The notes under the pieces: generated by a model
What the model saw: only the letters and a program-made list of their open reading frames with translations
Told to the model about the DNA's origin: nothing
Database searches by the model: none
Assembly: GCA_021776615.1 (NCBI GenBank)
Contig: JAJFFO010000007.1
Span: 372,001-436,000 of the forward strand
DNA from: Robiginitomaculum sp.
Lineage (GTDB): Bacteria > Pseudomonadota > Alphaproteobacteria > Caulobacterales > Maricaulaceae
DNA length: 64,000 bases
Direction of reading: 5' to 3'
Part shown: piece after piece, positions 1 through 10,464 of the stretch
Layout: every line of letters begins with the position of its first letter
Position numbering within the stretch: position 1 is the stretch's first letter
Translations under genes and position numbers: made by a program

Positions 1-1137
1 ATTCTCAATGCGCAAGGTAATCCCGACTTTGGCTAATTGCGCGGCCAATATTTCGCCGCCCCGGCGGGCATAGCTGGGCGGTGGTAATTTAAGGCTGGCG
101 GTAAAACCATCCGGATAGCCAGCCTGCGCCAACAAGACGCGCGCGCGGGACGGATCATAGGCATACATGCCGGTCAAATCCTCATAGGCCCGGTGCGCCG
201 GTGAGAAATGTGACCCTATGGGAATACCGCGTCCAAACATCGCGCCATCAATAATTTCCTGGCGATTAATCGCGTGGGCAATGGCGCGGCGCACCAGTAG
301 ATTGCCAAATGGCGCACGAGCATTATTGATCGCCAAAATCGTCTCGCCCTCGGTAGCGCCAATCACCACCTCGAAACGTGGATCCACCTCGAATGCAGGC
401 AGATTTTCTGGTGCCGGATACGCGGAAAACCCATCCACATCACCGGCCAGCACGGCGGCATAGGCCGCCGCAGGGTCGGTAATAAAAACGAACTGGATTT
501 GCGCGGATTTGGCAGGTGCACCCCAATAGGCGTCATGGCGTTGCAGGGTAATGGCATAACCTTTATGCCAATCAACAAAGCGAAACGGCCCCGTCCCCAC
601 CGGAATTGTACCGTTATGGGGGGCGCTTAGCGGATCGACCATCACCGCATCGCCCCAGCCCATATTGAACAAAAAATCACCGGCTGGATATTTCAGCACC
701 ACTTTGACATTCAAAGGGTCCAATATTTCGACCGCCTCAATCGGCACGAACAGCCCCTTTTGCGCATTGGTTGATTGCGGGGCCGAGGCCCGTTCCAGCG
801 AGAATTTCACATCACTGGCATCAAACAAACTGCCATCATGAAAGCGTACATCGGGTTGCAAATGAAAAACATATTCCAGACCATCGGCGGATATGGTCCA
901 GCTACGGGCCAAAGCCGGTTGCACGCTGCCATCTTGATGGATGCGCGTTAACCCCTCAAACACATTGCCATAGACCACGCCGTCAATGGCACCAGCGGCA
1001 CCGCTGGTCGGGTCAAGGCCAGGCGGTTCCAATTGCATGCCCAGCACAACGCCTTCGCGCGGCGCGCTCTGCCCACAAGCGGCAAGCAGTATTGGCAAAA
1101 TCAGCAATACCAAAACCCGAGAAACTCTGCTGACCAT
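1..1137 (-). CDS. ABC transporter substrate-binding lipoprotein, family 5 (3' end missing)
   Basis: Periplasmic binding lipoprotein of the dipeptide/oligopeptide (SBP_bac_5) class, delivering peptides or similar solutes to an ABC importer. The reverse strand is open from an ATG at 1137 to the window edge, 379 codons, so the C-terminus and stop lie outside. The first 21 residues form a lipoprotein signal ending in the lipobox LAAC (Cys21). The family hallmarks follow: an N-terminal segment with LEPPGLDPTSG, then NVFEGLTRI, and centrally VGTGPFRFVDW followed by an aromatic-rich stretch. Permease and ATPase genes are not in view and would lie to the left if present. Substrate cannot be told from the sequence. 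The family is secure from motifs; the start is supported by the lipobox. Confidence 0.88.
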   Translation of the reverse strand, partial: MVSRVSRVLVLLILPILLAACGQSAPREGVVLGMQLEPPGLDPTSGAAGAIDGVVYGNVFEGLTRIHQDGSVQPALARSWTISADGLEYVFHLQPDVRFHDGSLFDASDVKFSLERASAPQSTNAQKGLFVPIEAVEILDPLNVKVVLKYPAGDFLFNMGWGDAVMVDPLSAPHNGTIPVGTGPFRFVDWHKGYAITLQRHDAYWGAPAKSAQIQFVFITDPAAAYAAVLAGDVDGFSAYPAPENLPAFEVDPRFEVVIGATEGETILAINNARAPFGNLLVRRAIAHAINRQEIIDGAMFGRGIPIGSHFSPAHRAYEDLTGMYAYDPSRARVLLAQAGYPDGFTASLKLPPPSYARRGGEILAAQLAKVGITLRIEN

Positions 1138-1348
1138 CTGCCTTATGCCTCTATCGCGCCTGCGCGCTTTGGTGAATCCCGCATGCCATAACCCTTACGC
1201 TATTTTCCCAGCAACGGAAATTCGCAAACCCGGTCTTGCTGTACCAATTTTTACCTAAGGGCGGGGGTAGCGCATCCAAATGCCCGCCAGCGCGCATCTA
1301 TCTTGCAACAGACACCTTCATCACAAAGCCATGCGAAAGGCCGCACAA

Positions 1349-2821
1349 ATGAAAACCATAATATTAGCGTTACTGGCCGGGTGCAGCGCCATCATGGCCG
1401 CAATGCCCAGTCTGGCGGCGGATACATGCGGCGCCAAGCCAGTGCGCTACGCCATAAACCATGTCGGCGGCACGCAATTTGAAGTTAATATAGAGTTCGC
1501 CATCACCGGCGGGCAGTTCGACGTCGGCTTTCATCCGTCCGAGGCTGCGCCGCAAGGCGAAGCGGACTTCATAACCGCTATGCAGGCCCGCAATGCCACA
1601 GGCGATTGGCAGGACGTGAATTATATCGGCGAAGGAAGCTGGACACTGCCCGATGCCAAGACCGCCGGTTACACCGCTTTGCGCTATACGCTAAGCGCGG
1701 AGCATGACCGGGCCAGTTGGGATATCGGCAAAGAGGAAATCGCTTACGGCTTTGATGAAGCATTTTATTTCGTCGGCTCCGCGGTTCTGCCGATGGATTA
1801 TTCCTGGGCGGAATGCGATTTTGAGGTGAAATTCGACATTCCCGCCAATTGGACCATTGTCGCCCCGTGGCCAAAAACCGGCGACAACAGTTTCGCCGTG
1901 CACGGCGCCAATAATGTACACCGCAATCTGTTCGTTACCGGCCCCGGCCTGCGCCCCCACAACACCGTTATTGGCGGCATGGACGTGGTGATATTGGAAC
2001 AAGAAGCGTTTCGTGAGGCCGCACCGGTATTTCAATCACTGTTGTCGCAAAGCATAGAGCGCTATGTAGAACTATTCGGCTCTGCGCCGGTGAAGCAATA
2101 TCTGGTGGTTTTTGGCGAAGATGATGGCAATGATGGCGGTGCCTTCGCCCAGAGCTTCGGACAGCGCCTGCCAGCACCAATACGTGCCCATGAAAAACTC
2201 ATGTGGGGCCGGGCCTTAGCCCATGAGGCGCTGCATTCATGGATTGGCATAACCATCCGCCCGAAAGTTCACGCTGAGTTGCAATGGTTTAGTGAAGGCG
2301 GCACGGATTATCTCACTGGCAAAACCTTATTCCGTATTGGCCAAATTGATGCCAATGACTTGCTGTTTATTACCGAAGGCCAAGTCCGGCGATATTTCCT
2401 TGGCCGCATGGCCAGCGGCCCTGTCAGCCTCGCTGACGCCGGTGTTGAGAAACAGAAAAACCGCCAATTGGTCTATGGTGGCGGCGCGCTGTTTCACCTT
2501 TTTCTGGATGCACACATGACCGCCAAAAACGGCAAAGGTAGTTATGAAGCTCTGTGGCGCAGTCTTTATGAAAATTCATCACAGCCCTATAGTTTCACCC
2601 AAATGATGGCCGCCATGGATGAAGCATCGGACGGCGCTGCCAGCGAAATATATGCCTTTCTCAATGCGCCTTTTAATCCAAACACCTTCTTGCAGCGGAT
2701 GACGGAAATCGGTCTGCCAACAGCAGCGTTTGGTCCCGATGAATTACTGGTTCGGTTTTCCGGCAACGGTTGTAGCGGCTCCCGCGAGGCCCGTTGCATG
2801 CCCGCTTTTCTGGCAAAATGA
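1349..2821 (+). CDS. Secreted M61/M1-like zinc metallopeptidase
   Basis: Probable periplasmic or secreted gluzincin-type peptidase of about 490 residues. The chosen ATG follows an AAAGG ribosome site and gives a clean signal peptide (MKTIILALLAG to SLAA); an upstream in-frame ATG at 1280 would bury it. The zinc motif HEALH lies at residues 292-296, followed by W and, at about 316, the glutamate of a WFSEGGTDYL segment, the HExxH...E layout of the M1/M61 clan. A C-terminal VYGGGALFHLFLD segment resembles the M61 (glycyl aminopeptidase) C-terminal region. The N-terminal beta-rich part is unlike characterised members, so the specificity is unknown. It stands alone, divergent from the binding lipoprotein at its left. 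Confidence 0.8.
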   Translation: MKTIILALLAGCSAIMAAMPSLAADTCGAKPVRYAINHVGGTQFEVNIEFAITGGQFDVGFHPSEAAPQGEADFITAMQARNATGDWQDVNYIGEGSWTLPDAKTAGYTALRYTLSAEHDRASWDIGKEEIAYGFDEAFYFVGSAVLPMDYSWAECDFEVKFDIPANWTIVAPWPKTGDNSFAVHGANNVHRNLFVTGPGLRPHNTVIGGMDVVILEQEAFREAAPVFQSLLSQSIERYVELFGSAPVKQYLVVFGEDDGNDGGAFAQSFGQRLPAPIRAHEKLMWGRALAHEALHSWIGITIRPKVHAELQWFSEGGTDYLTGKTLFRIGQIDANDLLFITEGQVRRYFLGRMASGPVSLADAGVEKQKNRQLVYGGGALFHLFLDAHMTAKNGKGSYEALWRSLYENSSQPYSFTQMMAAMDEASDGAASEIYAFLNAPFNPNTFLQRMTEIGLPTAAFGPDELLVRFSGNGCSGSREARCMPAFLAK

Positions 2822-3159
2822 TGAAGATAAGATCGATATAACACCCCCCGGCGCGCACGGGCTCCCCCGCTAAACAAACGTGCGCGCCACCCTTAATTTT
2901 CCCGGCACACACAAAGCCATTTGCTATTAGCCCCATAGTGTGAGACACACCGCGTGACTTTTACTGCGCGTGGATGACGATTTTTCGTTTAAGGTGAGAG
3001 TTGGCTGACTTTGGGGTTAATGATCCTGGGCGGCAAACAAGTGCAAATATGCACAATCCCACCGGCAGCTGTTCTACGCTAGCTCCCCCCATAATGGCGA
3101 AAAGCCCCGTCTTCGCGACCGCTATGGCGGCCGAGGGCGATTTTTTTGAGAGTATTCTT
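2822..3159. other. Intergenic region and helicase leader
   Basis: No convincing gene. At 2850-2888 there is a long hairpin (GGCGCGCACG pairing with CGTGCGCGCC, 19-nt loop) followed by a weak T-rich tail, which may end the metallopeptidase transcript. The rest is probably the promoter and a long untranslated leader of the helicase; the frame is open upstream from 3001 but lacks family similarity and good ribosome sites. Confidence 0.5.
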
Positions 3160-4656
3160 TTGACATCATTTATTGACCTCGGCCTTGCCGAGCCCATCCT
3201 TCGTGCCATTGCGGACGAAGGCTATATCAACCCTACGCCAATTCAGGCGCAATTCATTCCGCCAATGATGGCCGGACGCGACATTGTTGGCATTGCCCAA
3301 ACCGGAACCGGTAAAACCGCCGCTTTCACTCTACCGCTGCTACACAAGCTAGTCGCCAATAAGAAGCGCCCCTCGCACAAATCCTGCGGGACATTGATTT
3401 TGGCCCCAACCCGCGAACTGGCCATACAAATTGCTGATAATATTCGCAATTATGGGCAGTTTATGCATTTTTCCGTGGCCGTAGTGGTTGGCGGCGCAAA
3501 ACCTAAACCGCAAATCAAAGCCCTGTCGCGCGGCGTCGACATTGTTGTTGCCACGCCCGGTCGCCTTGAGGACCACGTCTCCACCGGTGCCATGCGTCTT
3601 GATAGCACCAGTGTTGTGATCCTTGATGAAGCCGACCAGATGATGGACCTTGGTTTCATGCCCGCCATCCGCCGGATTATGAAAGCAGTGCCCAGAGAGC
3701 GCCAAACCCTGTTGCTTTCGGCAACCATGCCACCAAAAATTCGCGCCATGGCGCGGGACTTTTTAACAAATCCGGTAGAAGTCGCCGTGGCCCAGCAGGC
3801 CCAGCCAATTTCGCGCATCACCCAAAAAGTGTTCTTCGTCGACCGGCCAGCAAAACGCCGCCAGCTTGAGGACCTTCTCGAGATTGATGATGTGGATCGG
3901 GCGATTATTTTTACCCGCACCAAACATGGTGCCAATAAAGTGGTGCTGAACCTGCAAAAAAAGGGTTATGAGGCCGCCGCCATTCACGGCAATAAAAGCC
4001 AAAGTCAGCGCCAACGCACGCTAAATGCCTTTAGAGTTGGCGAGCTTAACCTGCTGGTCGCTACCGATATTGCGGCGCGCGGTATTGATATTGATGACGT
4101 TACCCACGTGATCAATTATGAATTGCCAAACGTGCCCGAAGCTTATGTGCACCGTATTGGCCGCACTGCCCGAGCCGGCAAAAGCGGCGTTGCCATTTCG
4201 CTTTGTGATCAATCAGAACGCGGCTATCTGCGCGACATCGAAAAGCTCATTGGCCGCACCGTTGATAAGGAACAATCCACCGTTTCTGAAGTAACCGCTG
4301 CCGATCAGGCCGATGCCGCCGATGCCGAAGCACGCGAACGCCGCGCCCCCGGTCGGGGCGGACCAAGACGGCAGGGTAAACCCGGCGGCGGCAACAAGGC
4401 CAATGGCAACTTTCGCGGCAAGCCGAAATCTTCGAATGGCGATGCCAAAAAAAGCGCAAATGGCAACGGTAAGCCGAAGTTTAACGGTGAAAAGACCAAT
4501 AATGGTGCCAAGAAAACCTATGGTGCCAATAAGACCAACCCCCATGGAGACGGCGGACAAGGTGGCCGAACAAAGCCTCGCAATGCCCAAAACCGAAGCG
4601 GGCAAAACAATAATAACCAAAAGCCTGGTCATCGCGGCAAACCCCGCGCGGCATAG
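3160..4656 (+). CDS. rhlE: DEAD-box ATP-dependent RNA helicase, RhlE type
   Basis: ATP-dependent RNA remodelling enzyme acting in ribosome assembly, mRNA decay and cold adaptation. All core motifs are present in order: Q motif (PTPIQAQ), Walker A AQTGTGKT at 46-53, PTRELA, TPGRL, DEAD at 156-159, SAT at 187-189, ARGID, and HRIGRTAR at 331-338. The last 120 or so residues are a low-complexity basic tail rich in G, N and K, typical of RhlE proteins and probably RNA binding. The start is a TTG with GAGAG seven bases upstream, which makes the product begin MTSFIDLGL like other RhlE proteins. ATG 3124 or an upstream open stretch from 3001 are alternatives. It ends at a strong terminator shared with the convergent ftsZ. 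Confidence 0.93.
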   Translation: MTSFIDLGLAEPILRAIADEGYINPTPIQAQFIPPMMAGRDIVGIAQTGTGKTAAFTLPLLHKLVANKKRPSHKSCGTLILAPTRELAIQIADNIRNYGQFMHFSVAVVVGGAKPKPQIKALSRGVDIVVATPGRLEDHVSTGAMRLDSTSVVILDEADQMMDLGFMPAIRRIMKAVPRERQTLLLSATMPPKIRAMARDFLTNPVEVAVAQQAQPISRITQKVFFVDRPAKRRQLEDLLEIDDVDRAIIFTRTKHGANKVVLNLQKKGYEAAAIHGNKSQSQRQRTLNAFRVGELNLLVATDIAARGIDIDDVTHVINYELPNVPEAYVHRIGRTARAGKSGVAISLCDQSERGYLRDIEKLIGRTVDKEQSTVSEVTAADQADAADAEARERRAPGRGGPRRQGKPGGGNKANGNFRGKPKSSNGDAKKSANGNGKPKFNGEKTNNGAKKTYGANKTNPHGDGGQGGRTKPRNAQNRSGQNNNNQKPGHRGKPRAA

Positions 4657-4682
4657 CAGCCATGACCTGAACTTAAGAAAAA

Positions 4683-4706
4683 GGGCACCCAAGGGTGCCC
4701 TTTTTT
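4683..4706. terminator. Bidirectional intrinsic terminator between rhlE and ftsZ
   Basis: Perfect 8-bp stem GGGCACCC/GGGTGCCC with a 2-base loop (4683-4700), flanked by T6 on the + side and by A5 on the left, which reads as T5 on the minus strand. It can end rhlE from the left and the whole dcw transcript after ftsZ from the right. Confidence 0.92.
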
Positions 4707-4747
4707 ATTTCGTATAAGCTAAATCGGCGAAAGCTAGAAGCTCTATG

Positions 4748-6247
4748 TTAATTGGCCTGGCGACGCAAAAATGCCGGAATTTCCAATTCTTCATCAATAT
4801 GACCACCGAACAGGTCCGCCGGAGCGGCTTCCTCAGCCGGAGGCGTTTCAACCGGCGCTTGGCTCTGTGTTTCTGGCCGGTGTTGCATTTTGGGTGCCTC
4901 ATCAGCGATGATGGCCGGAGGCGGACCGGACGGCTTGCGGCGTATGCCTAAAAACCCTAGGCCAAAACGATTATCGCGTGGACGAGTTTTTACCGGCTCG
5001 GGCTCGGTCGGCTGTGTAAAGACATCAGCACGGCGGTCCCGCTCCATTTCCGCCTCGTCGTCAACGCCTTCATGACCATGGGCCGGGGTGGGAGCGGCAG
5101 CTTCTTCTGTTGCGCCTTCTGCGTGACCATAATTTGGTTCCGGCATCTCTTCCGTCGGTGTGGGCGCTGTTTCTCGCTGGTATGTCGGTGCGGCCATTGG
5201 CGGCTCTTGTGCTTCAATATCTGGCGGCGTGCCGAACGCGCCTGATGCTGCACCAACACCCGTTGGGCATATCTCGCGCTTATCCATATCAATACCCGTC
5301 GCCACAACCGATACCCGCATGATCCCGTCCAGACTATTGTCGAATGTTGAGCCGACAATGATGTTGGCCCCTTCATCAACTTCGCCGCGAATAAGTTCGG
5401 CGGCCTCATCCAATTCATGCAGGGTCAGGTCTTTACCGCCGGAAATATTAATCAGCACGCCGCCTGCGCCGCGAATGGCAACATCATCAAGTAGCGGATT
5501 GGCAATTGCGGCCCGTGCCGCTTCAATCGCCCGGTCCTCGCCACTGCCCTCGCCGGTCCCCATCAGCGCTTTACCCATTTGCTTCATCACCGAGCGCACG
5601 TCGGCAAAATCAAGATTGATCAGCCCCGGCTGCACCATCAAACTAGTAAGGCTGCGAACTCCCGAATGCAGAACTTCATCGGCCATAGCAAAAGCATCAG
5701 TCACCGTGGTTTTTTCATTCGTCACCCGGAATAGATTTTGGTTGGGGATGACAATCATGGTGTCGACTTCGTTTTGCAGCTCTTCAATGCCCTGTTCGGC
5801 AATGCGCATGCGCCGGTCACCTTCAAAGCGAAACGGCTTGGTGACCACGCCTATGGTCAGAATACCGCGCTCGCGCGCTACTCGTGCCAGAACCGGCGCG
5901 GCCCCGGTGCCCGTACCACCGCCCATGCCGGCGGTAATAAATACCATGTGTGCGCCTTCCAGCTGCGCGCAAATTTCATCAAGAGAATCTTCCGCCGAAA
6001 GCGCACCTTTTTCCGGATCAGCACCGGCACCAAGACCACCCGTAATGCTCGGACCCATCTGGATGGTGCATTCTGCTTTGGAGAAATGTAGCGCTTGCGC
6101 ATCCGTATTAGCGACCACAAACTCGACGCCCTGCAAATCAGCCTCGATCATATTGTTGACGGCATTGCCACCCGCCCCGCCGACGCCAAAGACAACAATA
6201 CGGGGTTTAAGCTCAAGGGTTTTAGGAGCGGAGAGTGAAATGGGCAT
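4748..6247 (-). CDS. ftsZ: Cell division protein FtsZ
   Basis: Tubulin-like GTPase that forms the Z ring and recruits the divisome. The glycine-rich tubulin signature GGGTGTG lies at residues 109-115 and the N-terminal nucleotide-binding [10 protein letters not shown] at 21-30. The GTPase and T7-loop domains fill about the first 320 residues, followed by a long acidic, proline-rich linker of about 160 residues, as in alphaproteobacteria. The end [13 protein letters not shown] is the conserved C-terminal peptide that binds FtsA. At 499 residues it is long because of the linker. Last gene of the dcw run. A gap of 105 bp after ftsA carries a CtrA-type box, so ftsZ likely has its own cell-cycle promoter. 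lpxC, often next in related bacteria, is absent here. Confidence 0.98.
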   Translation of the reverse strand: MPISLSAPKTLELKPRIVVFGVGGAGGNAVNNMIEADLQGVEFVVANTDAQALHFSKAECTIQMGPSITGGLGAGADPEKGALSAEDSLDEICAQLEGAHMVFITAGMGGGTGTGAAPVLARVARERGILTIGVVTKPFRFEGDRRMRIAEQGIEELQNEVDTMIVIPNQNLFRVTNEKTTVTDAFAMADEVLHSGVRSLTSLMVQPGLINLDFADVRSVMKQMGKALMGTGEGSGEDRAIEAARAAIANPLLDDVAIRGAGGVLINISGGKDLTLHELDEAAELIRGEVDEGANIIVGSTFDNSLDGIMRVSVVATGIDMDKREICPTGVGAASGAFGTPPDIEAQEPPMAAPTYQRETAPTPTEEMPEPNYGHAEGATEEAAAPTPAHGHEGVDDEAEMERDRRADVFTQPTEPEPVKTRPRDNRFGLGFLGIRRKPSGPPPAIIADEAPKMQHRPETQSQAPVETPPAEEAAPADLFGGHIDEELEIPAFLRRQAN

Positions 6248-6304
6248 GGGATTGCGCCTCTAATCGAAGAAACCAAAATTTTCCCAACACTGCCCTCTTT
6301 ATCT

Positions 6305-6319
6305 TTAACGTGCGGTTAA
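6305..6319 (-). promoter_or_regulatory. CtrA-type binding site upstream of ftsZ
   Basis: TTAA-CGTGCGG-TTAA: two exact TTAA half-sites with exactly seven bases between them, the full CtrA consensus, 58-72 bases upstream of the ftsZ start codon. Further TTAA half-sites occur at 6322 and 6342. In Caulobacter CtrA is known to repress ftsZ in swarmer cells; the same use here is inferred from position. Confidence 0.7.
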
Positions 6320-6352
6320 ACTTAATAAAGAATTTACGGCCTTAATGCAGCG

Positions 6353-7681
6353 CTAAAAATTGTCGCGCAGCCAATTCCATAATTTTCCAACCGGGTGGCT
6401 GCCGTTATTGGCGTGGTGATTTCGAGCACCCTCGCCCAAATCCGGCGCACCAAACATCGCCTCGCGCGGACCGTCAATCACATGGTGCAAGGTGCCCGCC
6501 GTGGCCGCAAACCCGGCACCATTAACCGCATCACCAAGACCGGATAAACGCAAAGGGCGACCCAGCCGCACTTGTTTTTTCAATACCCGGGCAGCAAGCT
6601 CACGCGCGCCGTCCAGCTGGCTGGCACCGCCTACCAGCACCACTCGCTCGCCAGCATCGCGATATACACCGCCTTGTTCCAATTGCGCCCGCACCATTTC
6701 GAAAATCTCTTCCATCCGGGGCCGGATAACACTGGTCAACACCGCCCGTGGGGCCTGATCGGTCCGTATGCCCGGATCGTCGCACATGCCGGGGCAATCA
6801 ATCATTTCAAAATCGTCATCGGGACCATCAAGCACAGTACCATACATACTTTTAATCCGCTCCGCCGCCGCCATGGGCGTAGAAAGCCCACGGGCAATGT
6901 CATTGGTTACGTGCTGGCCGCCATAGGGAATGGCACCCAAATGAGCCAGGGCACCATCGCAAAAAACCGCAAAGGACGTAGACCCGGCCCCCATGTCGAT
7001 AACCGTCGCGCCCAGATGCATTTCATCGTCAACCAATGCCGCAAGGCCCGCCGCATAGGGGGTGGCGACAATGGAACGTAAATCCAGCCGACAGCGGTCA
7101 ACCACCAGCGCCAAATTGCGCAATGGAGCCTGATCTGCGCAAACAACGCACATTTCGACGCCTAATCTTGTGGCAAACATGCCGCGCGGATCGCGAACAT
7201 CAGCATTATCGTCTACGCCATAACGTTGCGGGATGGCGTGAATGGGAATAGCGCCCGGTTCCTGCCACATGGAAAACGCGGTTTTGAGCACGCGTTTGAC
7301 ATCACGATCAGTAACTTCGCGGCCATTAATGGCCACCGATGCCCGTATTTTTTTGGCCCGCAAGGATGGCCCACAATAATTCAGCGTGACCGCATTAATG
7401 GACGCACCGGCCATGCGTTCCGCCTGTTCAATGGCCTGACGAACAGCGCTTTCTGTGGCGTCGAGATCAACAATGCTGCCCGCCCTTAAGCCCCGTGAGG
7501 ATTGATGGCCAACCCCGGCAACGCGGATGGCGTCGCGCGGGGTCGCGCCGGGACGCGCAATAAAGCATGCGGTTTTGGATGCACCAACATCCAAAACACC
7601 AACCAGACCCGGGCGCGTAGACGCGCCAGTTTGACTTGCTTTTGATGAACTTCCGACGCTGCCCCCGCCCTCGATAGTCAC
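6353..7681 (-). CDS. ftsA: Cell division protein FtsA
   Basis: Actin-like ATPase that tethers FtsZ to the membrane and signals to the late divisome. The N-terminal phosphate-1 loop is VLDVGASKTACFIA near residue 30, and a second actin-fold segment ATVIDMGAGSTSFAVF follows at about 210. The C-terminus WNWLRDNF is the amphipathic membrane-targeting helix. The length of 442 residues is normal. Its ATG overlaps the ftsQ stop (ATGA, 7678-7681), indicating translational coupling. The first 25 or so residues are a Ser/Gly-rich extension. Confidence 0.97.
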   Translation of the reverse strand: MTIEGGGSVGSSSKASQTGASTRPGLVGVLDVGASKTACFIARPGATPRDAIRVAGVGHQSSRGLRAGSIVDLDATESAVRQAIEQAERMAGASINAVTLNYCGPSLRAKKIRASVAINGREVTDRDVKRVLKTAFSMWQEPGAIPIHAIPQRYGVDDNADVRDPRGMFATRLGVEMCVVCADQAPLRNLALVVDRCRLDLRSIVATPYAAGLAALVDDEMHLGATVIDMGAGSTSFAVFCDGALAHLGAIPYGGQHVTNDIARGLSTPMAAAERIKSMYGTVLDGPDDDFEMIDCPGMCDDPGIRTDQAPRAVLTSVIRPRMEEIFEMVRAQLEQGGVYRDAGERVVLVGGASQLDGARELAARVLKKQVRLGRPLRLSGLGDAVNGAGFAATAGTLHHVIDGPREAMFGAPDLGEGARNHHANNGSHPVGKLWNWLRDNF

Positions 7682-8664
7682 GATAAATTCCCCGAAACCT
7701 TGTCATCAACAATTAGGGGTTCGGTTTTTTTTCGCACCAGAATTTGCCCGGCAATACGCGCGTCAATACGGCGCAGCGGCAGCTTCAGAAGGGCGATTAA
7801 CTGCGGGTTGTTCTCGATCAGGGCCAACGCCATCGCTGGTCCATAAGCTGGCAGCATTAGATCAGCACCGCTCTTTAGACGTAAATTCCAGCGCCGATCC
7901 GACACCCGCACGTGCGCATGTATTTGCGCGGCAATGTTAGGGAAATTCTCCAATTGCACCAATAACGCACCCAGGGCCTGCGGCGCGCCGGTGCCAACCG
8001 CCATCGGCAGGCTGGTATGTTCGCTTGGGTTTGCCGATCCGATAAGGTTTCCGTTCGCGCTGATTACCTGCATTTTTGTGGTCGATTGCCACAGCGCAAA
8101 AGGGGCACGCTCGACCACAACAATGGTCAGCCGATTGGGCAATTGGCGCATAATCCGCACTTCTTTCACCCAGCCCAGTTTTTCAACCCGTTTGCGCGCC
8201 TGGTGCAAATTAATGGTAAACACCAGTTCGCCTTCCTCGACGGCAAGGGCTTTGCGCACTGCGGCCTTATCCGGTGAATTAACCGTCTTACCGGCCGGAC
8301 CAACCACTTCAATGTGAGAAACGCCAAAACCAGCAGCCAGCAATCCGCGCTCGGTGGTAAATTGAACCGCTTTTACCGCGACACCCATACCACCGGAAAT
8401 CCACAATGCTAAAATAAAGACCGCGCATAGACCAAGCATCACCCCGACCAGCGTACTACGGACATTTTGCCCGCGCTTTACGGCGCGCACGCGCGCGTGC
8501 AGCCAATTAGTGGCCTTGCGCGGAACACTTCCTCGCTTTGGGCCACGTTTTGAACCTAGTTTGGAATCGCGGATTGGCCCCAGCTTTGCTGTGACTGCGC
8601 GCCTTTGCCGTGGCGCTTTACCCTTCTGGGTCGACTTTTTTGCCCGGTGTTTCACACGGGACAT
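7678..8664 (-). CDS. ftsQ: Cell division protein FtsQ
   Basis: Bitopic divisome protein linking early and late components with FtsL and FtsB. The start chosen here (ATG 8664, 328 residues) has GGCGGAGA at proper spacing and lies inside the 3' end of ddl, an overlap of 47 bases. The frame is open further to 8736 but without a ribosome site. A strongly basic N-terminus of about 60 residues (Lys/Arg/Gln) precedes a single transmembrane helix ([17 protein letters not shown]), then a POTRA domain beginning near [13 protein letters not shown] and the FtsQ domain with [17 protein letters not shown]. The long basic cytoplasmic tail is typical of alphaproteobacterial FtsQ. Confidence 0.95.
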   Translation of the reverse strand: MSRVKHRAKKSTQKGKAPRQRRAVTAKLGPIRDSKLGSKRGPKRGSVPRKATNWLHARVRAVKRGQNVRSTLVGVMLGLCAVFILALWISGGMGVAVKAVQFTTERGLLAAGFGVSHIEVVGPAGKTVNSPDKAAVRKALAVEEGELVFTINLHQARKRVEKLGWVKEVRIMRQLPNRLTIVVVERAPFALWQSTTKMQVISANGNLIGSANPSEHTSLPMAVGTGAPQALGALLVQLENFPNIAAQIHAHVRVSDRRWNLRLKSGADLMLPAYGPAMALALIENNPQLIALLKLPLRRIDARIAGQILVRKKTEPLIVDDKVSGNLS

Positions 8665-9562
8665 AGGCATTCTCCGCCATCCAATCAACGAGATCGTCAA
8701 AAACGATACCCGCATAGTTTGCTTGTTCTGGTGCAAGCGAAGTCGGAGTCATGCCCGGTTGGGTGTTAATTTCGAGTAACCTTAAGAAATTATTTTCAAC
8801 ATCATAACGAAAATCTGAACGGGTTAACCCGTGACAATCCAGCGCCTGATGCGCGACAAGCGCTTGTTTTAGCGCCATTTTTTCTATTTCTTTGGGGATA
8901 TTAGCCGGAATGTCATGCACTGAGCCACCATCCGCATATTTGGCTTCATAATCATAAAATGCAGTGCGCGGTGATATTTCCGTAACCGCTAGCGCGCGAT
9001 TCCCCAAAACTGCGACGGTTAATTCGCGCCCCGGCACATATTCTTCAATCAGCACCTCATCGCCATAAGGCCATTCATCGCTGCCCAATATTGCTGGCGG
9101 GTGCGCTTCGCCCTGCTTGACGATCAACACCCCGACGCTGGAACCTTGCGCATTGGGTTTTGCCACATAAGGCGGCGGTAAAATATGCGATTTAGCCGCC
9201 AAAAAGCGATTGGTCAGCACGCTTTTCGGGCAGGCAATGCCCGCGGCTTCCAGCACCGCCTTGGCGCGGTGTTTATCCATGGCCAACGCCGAAGCGGCAA
9301 CGCCGGAATGGGTGTAGGGCTTACCAAAAGTATCCAATATACCCTGCACCCGGCCATCCTCGCCCCACTCGCCATGCAGTGCATTGAAAATCACATCCGG
9401 TTTCGATGCTTCCAGACGCGCCATCAGATCGCGCCCGGCATCAATTTCGGTGACCCGCCAGTTTTTGCGGCGCAGGGCATCAGCACAGTCTTTTCCCGAC
9501 ACCAAAGACACTTCACGCTCGGGGCTGGGTCCGCCCAAAAGCACCACAATATGACGGCTCAT
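8618..9562 (-). CDS. ddl: D-alanine--D-alanine ligase
   Basis: ATP-grasp ligase joining two D-Ala residues for the peptidoglycan stem peptide, in the cytoplasm. Seen: N-terminal [14 protein letters not shown], the [13 protein letters not shown] loop, GSSVGV of the ATP-grasp fold, and the metal-binding end motif [10 protein letters not shown]. The length of 314 residues is typical of DdlB. Its ATG overlaps the murB stop by 4 bases, and its 3' end overlaps the start of ftsQ, the usual neighbours in dcw clusters. Confidence 0.97.
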   Translation of the reverse strand: MSRHIVVLLGGPSPEREVSLVSGKDCADALRRKNWRVTEIDAGRDLMARLEASKPDVIFNALHGEWGEDGRVQGILDTFGKPYTHSGVAASALAMDKHRAKAVLEAAGIACPKSVLTNRFLAAKSHILPPPYVAKPNAQGSSVGVLIVKQGEAHPPAILGSDEWPYGDEVLIEEYVPGRELTVAVLGNRALAVTEISPRTAFYDYEAKYADGGSVHDIPANIPKEIEKMALKQALVAHQALDCHGLTRSDFRYDVENNFLRLLEINTQPGMTPTSLAPEQANYAGIVFDDLVDWMAENAYVPCETPGKKVDPEG

Positions 9563-10464
9563 ACTCTCTCTCCCACGCGCTTAATCTCCCAATGCAAAGC
9601 AACGCCGCTTTGGGCCATAACATCGGCACGAACACTTTCGCCCAACGCTTCCAGATCGGCGGCTTTGGCATCCCCCATATTGATCATGAAATTACAGTGT
9701 TGCGACGACATTTGCGCACCACCAATGATCCGCCCCCGCGCACCGGCAGCGTGGATTAATTCCCATGATTTATAGCCATCGGGATTGCGAAAGGTCGAGC
9801 CTCCGGTTTTGGCGCGAATCGGCTGGCTGGCCTCACGGGCTTTGGTAATCTCATCCATTCGCGCCTGTACTTTTATGGCATCATCCGGCACGCCTTCAAA
9901 AACCGCTTCGATAAATATCCAGTCTTCCGGCGCATCCGCGTGCCGATAGGAAAAAACAATGTCATTGGCGTCTTTAACCAATCGGCGGCCATTGCGATCC
10001 AGCGCCACGATTGTACGCAATCTGTCCTTGGTTTCCGCGCCATAACACCCTGCATTCATACGCAAGGCGCCGCCAATAGTGCCCGGAATACCCGCGTAGA
10101 ATTCGAGACCACCAAGCCCGGCTTTGGCCGCCGCTTTAGCAACAGATTTATCCAAGGCGGCGGCACCGGCACGCACATGTTCGCCATCCACCTCAATACG
10201 CCCAAAGGCTGGCCCAAGACGCACCACGACCCCGCGCACACCCCCGTCGCGCACCAATAAATTGGAGGCTGCGCCCATGGTGAAAATCGGAATATCTGCC
10301 GGACAGGATGCCAGAAAAAGCGCCAAATCCGCTTCATCGGCGGGCAAAAACAATGCATCCGCAAGACCGCCGACCCGCAACCATGTATACGGAGCCAGCG
10401 GCACATCAAACAGCAATTTGCCGCGCACTGGCGGCAGGATTTGACTAAGGCTGGTCTCGCTCAA
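9559..10464 (-). CDS. murB: UDP-N-acetylenolpyruvoylglucosamine reductase MurB
   Basis: FAD-dependent reduction of UDP-GlcNAc-enolpyruvate to UDP-MurNAc with NADPH. The FAD-binding segment [15 protein letters not shown] is near residue 60 and [15 protein letters not shown] near 130. The active-site segment [12 protein letters not shown] contains the catalytic serine; a C-terminal [14 protein letters not shown] segment completes the substrate domain. At 301 residues it matches the short (type II-like) form common in alphaproteobacteria. Overlaps murC (stop) and ddl (start) by 4 bases each. Confidence 0.97.
   Translation of the reverse strand: MSETSLSQILPPVRGKLLFDVPLAPYTWLRVGGLADALFLPADEADLALFLASCPADIPIFTMGAASNLLVRDGGVRGVVVRLGPAFGRIEVDGEHVRAGAAALDKSVAKAAAKAGLGGLEFYAGIPGTIGGALRMNAGCYGAETKDRLRTIVALDRNGRRLVKDANDIVFSYRHADAPEDWIFIEAVFEGVPDDAIKVQARMDEITKAREASQPIRAKTGGSTFRNPDGYKSWELIHAAGARGRIIGGAQMSSQHCNFMINMGDAKAADLEALGESVRADVMAQSGVALHWEIKRVGERV

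Noticed and set aside
4213-4692. Hydrophobic-looking 159-codon frame on the minus strand
   Set aside because: Mirror of the Gly/Asn/Lys-rich helicase tail and crosses the terminator.
5160-6263. Long open frame (367 codons) on the + strand
   Set aside because: Lies wholly antisense to ftsZ, has Ser/Pro/Ala/Thr-rich composition typical of a mirrored GC-rich gene and no family match.
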